Below, piece after piece: positions 12,005-20,646 of a DNA stretch of 64,000 bases. Numbering within the stretch: the stretch's first letter is position 1; the number at the start of each line of letters is the position of its first letter. Below the pieces are notes generated by a model. It saw only the letters and a list, made by a program, of their open reading frames with translations. It was not told the origin of the DNA and searched no databases. The stretch is taken from NCBI RefSeq assembly GCF_000340215.1, contig NW_006921535.1:2259122-2323121 (forward strand), in the 5' to 3' direction. Both the position numbers and the translations under genes were made by a program. This DNA comes from Pseudocercospora fijiensis CIRAD86 (Eukaryota > Ascomycota > Dothideomycetes > Mycosphaerellales > Mycosphaerellaceae).

Positions 12005-12704
12005 CTAGCCTTTTAGAATCTAATCGAGTGCTTTGAAATCCTTGTCTATAATCGTTATACGCTTCGCGTAGATAGCTATAAGGTTAACCGCTAAAATAGT
12101 ATTAGTATAGTCCGAAAAGAGGTAGAAGAGAAACATACATTCGAAGATACGAACTAGATAGGCTTCTGCAGCCTCTTAAAGGGCGCCTATCGCGGAGGCT
12201 TAGAAGCGAAGGTCCGTTCTATAATCCTAAGCAATTTCGCGAATAAGTCGTTAGAAAGGAGTTTTACGGATTAGGAGCTAAGAACTCTTCTAATACTGCC
12301 GAATCTTACGGAGGGCTACGGCTAAAGAAGGATTAGTAAAAAGACAGTAAGAATGCCGGCTACGCTGCCGGCTACGCTACCGGCTACGCTGCCGGCTACA
12401 AATAGGACTTACTTCCTAAGCGCTATCGACGCTTCGTACGATTGCTACTAGTAGTAGAAGCGCTAGTTGTCGTCTTACGTAGAGCCTTGCCCGCCGTTGT
12501 CTTGCGCGGAGCCTTACCCGCCGTTATCTTACGCGGAGCCTTGCTCGCGACGCCCTTTCTAGTACCGGAGCTAGCGGTAGCAGCAGCAGCTATCTTACGT
12601 TAATATACTATGCTCGTTCCACTATTTCCGATCTTGTTACGACCCGTAGAAGCAGCAGGTCCCTTCTTACGAGGCGTCGTAACTTAGTTAAGTAGACTCG
12701 CTAT
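12005..12704 (-). pseudogene. Histone H3a, transposon-encoded H3 variant (copy A)
   Basis: Three exons on the minus strand. Exon 1 (12704-12413) is a basic tail, Gly/Ala/Ser/Thr-rich, with three 9-residue units built on GKAPRK or GKALRK (the H3 residues 13-18 motif); the start is probably ATA from ATG. Intron 1 (12412-12322) is GTAAGT...TACTAAT...TTTAG and contains four GCCGGC repeats. Exon 2 (12321-12139) gives GTVALRKIRQYQKS, LLIRKTPFQRLIREIAQDY and RTDLRFQASAIGALQEAAEA. Intron 2 (12138-12091) is 48 nt, GTATGT...TACTAAT...TTTTAG. Exon 3 gives VNLIAIYAKRITIIDKDF and ends ILKG then TAG. Total 186 residues. Loop 1 has ordinary H3 length and FQ is kept, so it looks like an H3 variant, not a CenH3. 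Family identity is firm; any chromatin role is inferred. Confidence 0.92.
12322..12412 (-). other. H3a intron 1 with GCCGGC repeat cluster
   Basis: Donor GTAAGT, branch-like TACTAAT, acceptor TTTAG. Splicing joins KRRQRLG-type tail residues to TVALRKI exactly where canonical H3 reads KPGTVALREI. Four copies of a ~12-bp unit (gccggctacgct) fill its centre. In copy B the donor reads GCAAGT. Confidence 0.85.
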
Positions 12705-13260
12705 TATAAAAGTCGTCGAATTGAGGAAAAAAAGTGCGTTACGAAGGTGTACGAAGGCGCGCGCGGAGCGAGGGTATTACGGAGGTAGTAGATATAGAGC
12801 GTAGAGGTATAGGTATCGATGCGAAGGTTAAATATAGCGGTAGTATCGCGGTGTCGCTAGGCAATAGAGTGAGCTTCGCGCAAGCCTACATTATAGTAAC
12901 GTTAGAGCAAGGAAAGAAGGCAGGCACGGCTAAAAAAGGTAGGTACGGCTAAAAAAGGCAGGTACGGTAGACTTTGAAATATAGCCGGCATATATAGCCG
13001 GCATAGTAATAGGCGAAAGCCTCCTTTTAATGAATAGCCGGCGTAATAATAGTATCCTACTATAGTATAGATATTCTTTAGTAATGCCTTTACTAGCTAT
13101 AGTAATCTTATAAGTAACCTAGGCCTATTGCTAGTAAATATAAGAAATATCAGGTAGGCTATACTAAACAAGCTAGTCATTTAGCAGGAAAAGGCCTACT
13201 ACCGTCTCTATATGCCGGCTACGAGTGCCGGCTACGAGTGCCGGCTATCGCTCTAAATTC

Positions 13261-13971
13261 AACTCCGCCCTATCTCGGAGGCTAAGGTACCGAGCGGAAA
13301 CCCTACAGCTTATATTCACTCGGTTGTCGCGGAGCGCTTATAGGTGAGGTATTAGAAAAGAGTATAAAAAGTACGAGAAGAGTATCCTAGGATATAGGTC
13401 GTAAGTGAATAAGAGTAGTACGCCTAGTTATTTATATAGTACGTTACTCTATACGACTAAGAGCCTATATTATCTCGTGCTTCGCTTATAAGACCTCGAC
13501 TCTACTAATATACTATTATTCTCCTACTCGGTCGCTGTCTCAAATCTTCTTCGAGTTGCCGGACTTAGTGCGCATCTGTAGCTATGTAATAGCGCTACGT
13601 ATTATAGAGAATCAACTCCGCCGTATCTCGAAGGCTAAGGTACCGAGCGGAAATCCTATAGCTTATATTCACTCGGTTGTCGCGGAGCGATTATAGGTGA
13701 GGTATTAGAAAAGAGTATAAAAAGTACGACAAGAGCATCCTAGGATATAGGTCGTAAGTGAATAAGAGTAGCACGCCTAGTTATTTATATAGTACGTTAC
13801 TCTATACGACTAAGAGCCTATATTATCTTGTGCTTCGCTTGTAAGACCTCGACTCTACTAGTATACTATCGATCTCCTCCTCGGTCGCTAATACGCTATC
13901 TCAATTCTTCTTCGAGTTGCCGGACTTAGTGCGCATCTATAGCTATATAATAGCGCTACGCATTATAGAGA
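13261..13971. repeat. Tandem duplication of ~353 bp, only in hAT copy A
   Basis: Unit 1 (13261-13613) and unit 2 (13614-13971) are near identical (aactccgcc...attatagagaat). Copies B and C have one unit. The duplication covers the end of the ORF-C reading, so it arose after the copies separated or was lost from B and C. Confidence 0.9.
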
Positions 13972-14273
13972 ATTTCTCGTTAAAGTTTCTCTCTCGTAGG
14001 CTTGCTATCTACCTCGCAGTATAGAGGATTAAAGTGCTAATGCTAAAGAATCTCCTTATAGTTAGGATACTAGGGCTCCTTAGGACCTTTGTATTTTAGG
14101 TCTAAATAGAGACGTATTATAAACGTTCTATCGCCCTTTCGCTTACTACCCGCTAGGTCGCGATATACGAAGAAACTAATCTGAATGTAGCTCGTCTCTA
14201 TAAGAGCCGGGTGAATATAGAGCGCTAGGTTTCTACTTCGTACCTTAGATTTAAGGACGGCGCGGAGATAAAA
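13262..14273 (-). pseudogene. hAT cargo ORF-C, unidentified, in frame downstream of H3b (copy A)
   Basis: After the H3b TAG (14366-14364) and a TGA (14276-14274) the same minus frame stays open with Gln substitutions for ~1 kb. It reads AVLKSKVRSRNLALYIHPAL, ISFFVYRDLAGSKRKGDR, KYKGPKEPQYPNYKEIL, REILYNAQRYYIAIDAH and RQLEEELRQRISDRGGDR. It has a mixed beta then charged helical look. I do not recognise it. It might be a separate gene, or a C-terminal domain of H3b joined through an intron that would hold the GCCGGC pair at 14284-14305; no clear donor site was found. The 3' part lies in the tandem duplication of copy A. Confidence 0.45.
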
Positions 14274-14363
14274 TCAGAAATATAGCCGGTACCTGTAGCC
14301 GGCAAAAGGATGCGAAAATGGGCCTCCTCCTAGGTTAATCTAACGACTAAATACAATTTCCAA

Positions 14364-14987
14364 CTAACCCGCTATAAACCGACGCCGAATTTTAGCTAGA
14401 AGCTGTATATCTTTATTTTAAAGAGTAACCCGCTTCGCATAGATAGCAAGGAGGTTTAAAAGCTTAAGCTCGGTTACGAGAAATGCCTCCGTAGCTTCCT
14501 AAAGAGCACTAATCGCCTTAGCCGTAAATCGCATACTAGACCGAAAATCTAATGTAATTTCTCGGACGAGTCGCTAGAAGGGAGTCTTAGGGATTAAAAG
14601 CTCGGTCCCTCTTTTGTTTTAGAAAAGCCGGATCTAGCGAAGGGCAATAGTACCTAGTTTAAAGCGCCGCTTCTTTGTCGTCGAGTCCTACCTTGTTCCC
14701 TTTCTTTTAATAGAAAGATAACTTTTCTTCGCGACAGTCTTCGTCCGCCTACTCTTTTTAGCCTTCTCCTATCTACCTATAGCCTTCTTGTTTTTCGGTA
14801 CTGTTTTCCGAGGAACCCCCTTCCTTCGTATATACTACGGAGAGCCTTACTCTTCCGATATCTCGTTCTCGCTACGGTCTCCCTATACTTAGCTTACTTT
14901 ACCCTTGCCCTTTAGCCTCTAAAGATATTTATCTGCGCGTTCAGGCGACGAGGGTATATCGGTAGGACCTAGAAAATTAATAAGCAT
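14364..14987 (-). pseudogene. Histone H3b, second transposon-encoded H3 with long basic tail (copy A)
   Basis: Opens at ATG 14987 (MLINFLGPTDIPSSPERADK) and runs 207 codons to TAG 14366-14364, no intron. The first ~110 residues are a Lys/Arg-rich tail (RRKGVPRKTVPKNKK; AKKSRRTKTVAKKSYLSIKR). The histone fold follows: RRFKLGTIALRQIRLFQNK, LLIPKTPFQRLVREITLDF, SSMRFTAKAISALQEATEAF, LLAIYAKRVTLQNKDIQLLA. These align with H3 alpha-N through alpha-3 without a loop-1 insertion. It is only distantly similar to H3a, so the two are separate paralogues. The tail (~110 residues against ~45 in core H3) is its odd feature. The 5' end faces the transposase 3' end across a GCCGGC pair (15293-15316). Dead through RIP. 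Confidence 0.9.
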
Positions 14988-16663
14988 ATAATCGTAGGGA
15001 GACATTAATACTTCTTACCTTCTAGAACAAATAGTCTTCTATTAAACCGCCTTATTGGGTTATCGTTAGATTCGAATAAAGGATAGTAGCTTAAGGAAGG
15101 GGAGGCAGCCGGCTTAGGAAGGCCCGAAGAGCCGAATCCTTAAGGCATATTTGTCTTTAAGAATATAGGGAAAGGGAAGAAGGAGAGGAAGAGCGAACAG
15201 AGAATTAGAAATAGTCCGTAGGTAAGCGGGGTCGGTTGCTATAGCAACTAGTCTGTTTAGGTCCTAGGAATTCGAAACACATTTCGGACATATGCCGGCT
15301 ATATACGCCGGCTATATTACCTTGTACGTAAACGCTTCGTCTCCTTAAAGCTGCTCTAAGCCTATATACGTTTCCGCTTCTCGACCCGGTATCGCCTTCT
15401 ACCTCCGCCCTCCTCCTCTTCGTTATCGCTAATTAGGGTTTCGCTTAGACTAAATTTCGTATTCTCTTCGCGCTCCTAGGTTTCTTCGATCTTAAGGTTT
15501 TCTAATTCCTCGATTAACTCCTTTAGTATAATCTTTAGTAATCTACCTTAGCGATTCTAGTAGAGGAGATAGTATCGGAATACTATAATAGATTCGAAGG
15601 TAGTAGGCGAGTATGTTCGATTAAAGCGGCCCTAGTAACGAGCGATACTAAAAGACCTCTTATAGCCTATACCTACGCTTAGGATAGCGAGGACGTCCCG
15701 AGCGACCGACGCCATCGTTAGAAACTTAGGCTCTAACCGCTGCTATATAGCGAGAATATCGTCTCCGAATTCGTCTAGAAGACCGGTAAGATCTAGAGAT
15801 TATTAGCCCTCTTTCCGAGCCTACGGGTTTGTACTTACTCGCGCGCCGATAGAGATCGAACTCTTCCTTATTTACTTTAGTAGTTGCTTCCTCTTCTGCC
15901 TCTACTTCCTACCTACGAAACAGGTATAATGTCGGAGCCTTCTAAACCTTCTTTTTCTTTATAGGAGCTGCATTTGGACTAGTTTCTTTCCGACGCTCGT
16001 AGAACATCTTTTCTAGAATAGTCTAGTAATGCTTCGGCTATACCTCGTCCGCCTTCCATTCCGGCCTCTACTAGTATATATCCTTTTCTACCGGGTTAAG
16101 CAAGTACGCAACGCTATAGATATCCCCGAACGAGTCAAAGGTAGCCTATAATATTTATGCAACTTAGCATAGGAGGTGTCTATAGCTTTCGTTATAGCTA
16201 CTTTCTAGGGAACGCTCTTCTTAGCTAGCTTAGCTGCGGTTTCCTCGAGCTCGTTAAAGAGCTAGTTATAGTACGTAAAGACAAGGTAGATCGTCGGTCC
16301 TCGGGTTCTTCCAATCGTAGCAGTAACCTTCGCGTAATGCTTACCAATATCGACGAGATACTCTGCTTAGCGCTATTCGGCGGCGGTAAGGCCGAGCTAC
16401 TTAATATCCTCGGAACTCTAATAGATCTCGAGAGCGGTACGTAAAGTACATCCCCTCGTAACTATATAGAAAGTCGAATCGAACCGGGTCTTAACGTCTT
16501 AGGTAAAACGGAGTGGGCGCTAAGGAGGCCGCTTTTGCTATCGCTTATTCTATGCGATATTCTAGGCATCGGTTTTAGGGCGCTCGATCAGGTTCTTTTA
16601 AATAGCCTCGAATCGGTTACATCTCTATAAGCTCGAGTTCGTATATATTGCTAGACGACGAAG

Positions 16664-16732
16664 CTAGAGAAAAAGAGTTAGAACTATACTAGGTTACCGG
16701 CTATAGGTGCCGGCTACGGACAAAAGTTATAC
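16664..16732 (-). other. Transposase intron with GCCGGC pair
   Basis: 69 nt, GTATAA...TTCTAACTC...CTCTAG. Holds two repeat units in its first half. Flanking exons read ESLALVLY and QLRRLVIYTN-type transposase sequence. Confidence 0.7.
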
Positions 16733-17687
16733 CTTATATAAAACGAGAGCGAGGCTCTCTGCCTTATCCCGTCTTATTGCTGTAATAAGTTTCTCGACTT
16801 TCGACTTTGCTTTATCCTTATCTAGGATCTTCTATTAGTCGTCGTTTAATAGTGCAATTTTAAGCGTCTTAAAGAGGGCTCGGATCGCGATTTGAACTAT
16901 ATAAGCGAGGCAGGGAAACTTCTATAGGGATGTAACTAGCAACGACGTCGGCTCCGATTCAATAGGGCTAGGGCTATTAATAGGCTCCTCTTTATCGTTA
17001 TTATCGTACGTATTGTCGTACGTATCCGGAATCGTAGCGAGCTTAACATTCGGAAGATTAAGCTAGATTGTAGACCTTGTAATCTCCTTTACGCACTCGA
17101 CCCTATCGATACAATTAGTAATTTTAAAGATATATGCGAGTGAATTGTATATACAACGCCTTATATAATGTTCGATTATTACTAGCGTTGTCCGCAGTAA
17201 TCGAGATTAGTTTCGTTGTTACGCTAACCCTGTCTATTGCCGTATAGACAAGCTTCGCTATATCCTTACTAGTATAGGAACCTAGAATTTTAGGGAATCC
17301 GATCATAAGTTCCTAGAGTTTCTAATCCGAATTGATAAAGTATAGCATAATCGAGAGGAAGGAGGCTCTTATAGTCCGGCTTGACTAGCTATCGATAGCA
17401 ATAGCTACTCGGCGAGTATTACGGAGGATCTCCCGAATATCGTCTAACGCAGCCTCTTTGTTCTTTTCGAACATAACACGCTAGGTTGTCGCGCCGAGAA
17501 ATAGGGGAGGGTAGTTTGTAAGATATAGGTATGTCTTCTATATAGACTCCCTTTCGTAGAAGTCTTCCGGAAGACCGTTTATAGCTAGCATTTCGTTTGC
17601 TAGTTACTTAAAGTCTTCGGGGGAGAAATCGGTAGCCTTCAATCCTAGAGCTTCCTTAAGCGTAGCCTATAATAATTAGCTAGATCT

Positions 17688-17766
17688 CTACGGTTGATTT
17701 AGGTAGCCGGAATCTATAGCCGGTAGCTATAGCCGGCAGCTATAGCCGGCATTTTAGAAGACATAC
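17688..17766 (-). other. Transposase intron with four GCCGGC units
   Basis: 79 nt, GTATGT...CTAAATCAAC...CCGTAG. Four near-identical ~12-bp units occupy most of the intron. Removing it joins DIDTAFQKE to RSSQLLQATLKEALGLK in frame. Confidence 0.75.
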
Positions 17767-18537
17767 CTCTTTCTAGAACGCTGTATCTATATCAACTCTC
17801 CTCTCTCCTTAAGATTCCCGATACCGTTTAGAATAGAGATAGTTCGTAGGCGATAAGTTCCTATCCCCTAGTTTCGGGTATTTCAAGATTAAACCGTAGA
17901 AGTTGTAGACAATTACTAGTTAACCTTTGAGTCGAGAAGTCGTATAACGGTGTAATGCCCCCTCTATAAAGAACTTCTAGAATGTGTCCGTTCGCTCCTT
18001 ACTCCCCTATCGCATCGAGTACTTCCGGAGTTTATACTCCTTCAAACGTAAGTATAAAGGGAACTATATCTTATAGACCTATTAATTGAACTGCTCTATA
18101 TACTCGGGTTTCTAAAGATACGCCTAGCTAGCCTTTTCGAAGATTTCCGGGTTAATACTCGATGTTCTTATATCTCCGAACAACCTTCTGCTTAGACTCC
18201 GTAAAGGTAAGGACTAGGTAGTAGTACCCTGTAATGAATTCCTACTACTAGGATTCGGAGAGGATGAATCTAGCCCTAATCGTCGTCTAGGACTCGATAG
18301 GCTCGAAGGTAAGTATGCGACCTCCTCTCGACGTTGTCGCAATCTCGCTCGTATACTAGACTATTTCGACTGTCGTCTCGTTGTTACCCTTCCTAGTATA
18401 GCGCCTAGTATATAGACAATGTCGGTCGGCATGTTTTGAGGTTTCGTACGGTAAGGTAAGGACTTAGGAGTAGTAGATGTGTACTAGTAGCTATAGAGAA
18501 ACACCCTTTCTTTTATAGCATCGTATCGTTAGGAACA

Positions 18538-18658
18538 GCTAGGTAGTAAATAGCTAGCTACCTTTTTTTTTTGTTTCCTAGCCACCTAACTACTAGATTT
18601 TTTTTCCTAGCTACCCTAGCTAGCCTAACTACTAGAATTTCTTTCCTAGCTACCCTAA
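18538..18658. repeat. ctagctaccc direct repeats after ORF-B
   Basis: Short units of cctagctacc(ctagctag)cctaactactag with T-runs (tttttttttt) lie just past the ORF-B stop. The same block is at 34570-34690 in copy B and 44690-44815 in copy C. It fills the spacer between ORF-B and the transposase. Confidence 0.7.
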
Positions 18659-19096
18659 CTACCTGAATTTTGCCTTCTATACGGCGGCTCTCTCCTACTA
18701 ACGGAACCGAGCTACTGTACCTAACGAATCTAAGCTCGTTTTTAGTCTCAATCCATCCTCTTTCGGTATAAGATACTCGATAAGCAAATGCTTAGGCCGA
18801 GTCTGACTACGAAACCTAAGACTAACTAATAGCTCTATTAACCAATCCTAATCCTCGAACTCCTTCCGCTTCTTAGTAAAGACCTTAAAGAGCGCTCGAG
18901 CTTCTTCGGGTACCTACGGAGTAGTCGAGATAAAGCCGTATCGCTAAAATAGGTAATCCTTCGGAGGCTTATATAGAGATTTAGAGAATTCCAACGCCAA
19001 CCCATCCTACTAGCAGCTTAGATTCCGGATATAAGCCCTCTCTGCCTTAGTAAAGATTTCATATAGCAGTAGCACTCTGCCTTCGAGAAACGCTTT

Positions 19097-19162
19097 CTGT
19101 TTAACTGTTAGTATCTGCCGGCTACGAACGCCGGCTACATATACCGAGCATAGAATAATTAC
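19097..19162 (-). other. ORF-B intron 2 with GCCGGC pair
   Basis: 66 nt with GTAATT donor and AACAG acceptor; contains gccggctacgaacgccggct. The same intron in copy B is 34071-34136 in opposite orientation. Confidence 0.7.
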
Positions 19163-19643
19163 CTGTACCCCTTCCTCCTACAGTAACACTTCTGCCGTCC
19201 CTAGATACCTAGCCCCGATCGCATTAATCGTAAGCCACTTTGCCTTTATAGACGTAAAGGCTTCGCTCTAATACTAATAAAGAAACTTCTACTCTATATT
19301 AAGGATATAAAGACGACTAGTCTCGATTCTAATCCTTATTAGCTTTTCGTAGTAGCTTTAACTATAATTTTCTAGATTGATAGGACTTATGCCTTAGCCC
19401 TTTACTAGTATCTCGTCTCTTTAACTGTGCTCGATCCACTCCTAGCGCTTATCGTCTATAGCGTTAGGCCCTAAGACTGCACCTATTACTAGATCGACGT
19501 ATAGTATCTCCTCGCTTTTTTCAGTTCCTTTATTCGTAGCATTAAGCTCTATCGTAGTATCCTAAACTCTAGCATTATTGTTCTCGGCTATCTGAATATC
19601 TCCGTTACTATCGGTCGTATCGATAGAGGTAGCGACTACAGGT

Positions 19644-19750
19644 CTAAATGCTATTAGTTAACGTGTTAAAGAAAAATATGCCGGCTATAGCTGCCGGCTA
19701 CGGCTGCCGGCTATAGCTACTAGCTACGGCCGCTAGCTAGATTAACTTAC
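19644..19750 (-). other. ORF-B intron 1 with GCCGGC cluster
   Basis: 107 nt, the longest intron seen in the element, with at least three GCCGGC units and two degenerate ones (gctagctacggccgctagct). Confidence 0.75.
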
Positions 19751-20204
19751 GCTACTAGAACTTCACGCTCGAAAACTAGCCGCAATTCTTTCCTCTTCTT
19801 AGCCTTCTCTTAAGTTGTCTTCTTATTCTAACCTTTACTTTTTTCTATAGGCGCTAGCTATCGATAGAATGCCTTATTCCGCGCCTTTCTTCTCTTATCC
19901 TTAGCTCTTTTATCCTTATCTATCTTGTCCTTTCTCTCGCGGTCTCGTACGGAATTCTTCTTCGTAGAGTACTCCTCTTTAGTCTTACGCTTTTTAGTTA
20001 GACGCTTAAGCAAAACAAACTCGCGGTCTTCAGTTCTATCTTCTGTTTAGCGCGCGGCGCGCTTCTCTCTTACTATTGTAAGGGAAAGGGGCGGGGGCGC
20101 AGCGTATAGTAGTTATTGTCGGTATAGGTATAGAGGAAGAAGTTGAAAGTATAAGAATGTCGCGAAGCCCTAATTGTTGCCGCCTACGTAACGTTATATA
20201 GGTA

Positions 20205-20485
20205 AGCTTTCGCAACTACGGCAACTACGCCCCGGCAATAGCAACTACGCCCTAGCAACGGCAACTACGCCCTAGCAACGGCAACTACGCCCTAGCAACG
20301 GTAATAAAGCGTAGTAAATACAACTTAGTAACTATTATAGCCGGCAATCGTAGCCGGCAGTCGAATAAGAGTGTCCTTGTAGCAAAACTACGCCCTAGTA
20401 ACGGCAACTACGCCCTAGCAACGGCAAAAGAGCGTAGTAAATGTAACAGAGTTACTATTATAGCCGGCAATCGTAGCCGGCAGTC
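20205..20485. repeat. Right subterminal tandem repeats of hAT A
   Basis: Repeats of about 20 bp, gcaactacgccctagcaacg, form two blocks (about 20209-20300 and 20392-20425). Each is followed by ttactattatagccggcaatcg and a tcgaataagagtgtccttg segment, so a ~120-bp higher-order unit is duplicated. Present inverted at 32730-33010 in copy B and at 46370-46680 in copy C. Probably transposase-binding subterminal repeats. Confidence 0.8.
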
Positions 20486-20626
20486 GAATAAGAGTGTCCT
20501 TGTAGTAAAACTAATACAGTCTCTAGTTCAAACTAGGAATCTATATAGTTCGAAAAAACCAAACCGGAACTAGGGAGCTGGTTCGCCGCCAAGAAACCAA
20601 ACTATATACGTTTGGTGGTTCGGAAA

Positions 20627-20646
20627 CCGAACCACTGCGGGGTCTA
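20627..20646 (-). repeat. Terminal inverted repeat, right end of hAT A
   Basis: ccgaaccactgcggggtcta, exact inverse of the left end, followed by the duplication acttgtcc (20647-20654). Confidence 0.95.

Larger units (their letters stand above)
15317..18432 (-). pseudogene. hAT transposase relic (copy A)
   Basis: Starts at ATG 18432 (MPTDIVYILGAILG) and ends at TAA 15319-15317. N-terminal region: Ser/Arg-rich, no zinc finger seen. RNase H-like core: first Asp in AIDSQSSRTIRASFLS, second in ITADNASNNRT, then FPCLAYIVQ where hATs have C-x-x-H (His now Tyr). C-terminal dimerisation domain: IASVARDVLAIPSVGIGYKR, then SIARYQGRFNRIYSP. It cuts and inserts the element, making 8-bp duplications. Introns with good GT-AG and branch signals: 17766-17688 and 16732-16664 (both with GCCGGC repeats), 15838-15793 (46 nt, none), and one near 17120-17150. 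The tail is Glu- then Arg-rich. Copy A keeps the ATG; B and C have ATA. No intact frame remains. Confidence 0.9.
18659..20050 (-). pseudogene. hAT cargo ORF-B, Lys-rich protein of unknown function (copy A)
   Basis: Three exons on the minus strand. Exon 1 is strongly basic (KRLTKKRKTKEEYSTKK; DRERKDKIDKDKRAKDKRR). Intron 19750-19644 (107 nt; GTAAGT...TTAACTAATAG...TTTAG) holds GCCGGC units. Exon 2 begins PIAATSIDTTDSNGD and includes NHSQSYYEKLARIGIETSR and RYLGTAEVLLQEEG. Intron 19162-19097 (66 nt; GTAATT...AGTTAAACAG) again holds two units. Exon 3 contains KIFTKAERAYIRNLSCQQDR and RPKHLLIEYLIPKEDRLR, ending KAKFRQLG near the stop at 18659. The start codon is not resolved, so 20050 is approximate. 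No family recognised. Conserved in all three copies. It could be a DNA-binding accessory transposition protein; that is a guess from the basic N-terminus. Confidence 0.6.
10709..20646 (-). mobile_element. hAT transposon copy A carrying two histone H3 genes (9938 bp)
   Basis: Bounded by a perfect 20-bp terminal inverted repeat, tagaccccgcagtggttcgg, and the exact 8-bp duplication acttgtcc. Strand is given for the transposase. Order in window coordinates: left end rich in ggttt repeats; ORF1 (+); histone H3a (-); histone H3b (-) with ORF-C read after it; hAT transposase (-); Lys-rich ORF-B (-); right end with 20-bp tandem repeats. It is the least mutated of the three copies and keeps several CA/TG sites and start codons lost in B and C. 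It is longer than B and C (both 9565 bp), mainly through an extra 27-bp unit in the H3a tail and a ~353-bp tandem duplication. A hAT normally needs only a 2-3 kb transposase gene, so most of the element is cargo. Confidence 0.95.

Noticed and set aside
12354..12400. GCCGGC clusters as miniature inverted-repeat transposons
   Set aside because: No target duplications or fixed ends; unit number varies. Better described as expanded short repeats in introns and spacers.
12734..12952. 72-codon plus-strand open frame upstream of H3a (MRYEGVRRRARSEGITEVV...)
   Set aside because: It lies in the CpG-rich spacer before H3a, is broken in copy C by a TAA, and has no family pattern. More likely promoter/leader DNA of H3a. 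Not fully excluded.
12005..14987. H3a or H3b as a centromeric CenH3
   Set aside because: Loop 1 is not lengthened and the PFQRL glutamine is kept in both, features of ordinary H3. Tail length alone does not make CenH3.
20209..20430. Regularly spaced repeats that might suggest a CRISPR array
   Set aside because: Units are directly adjacent ~20-bp tandem repeats without unique spacers, at a hAT end in a fungal genome.
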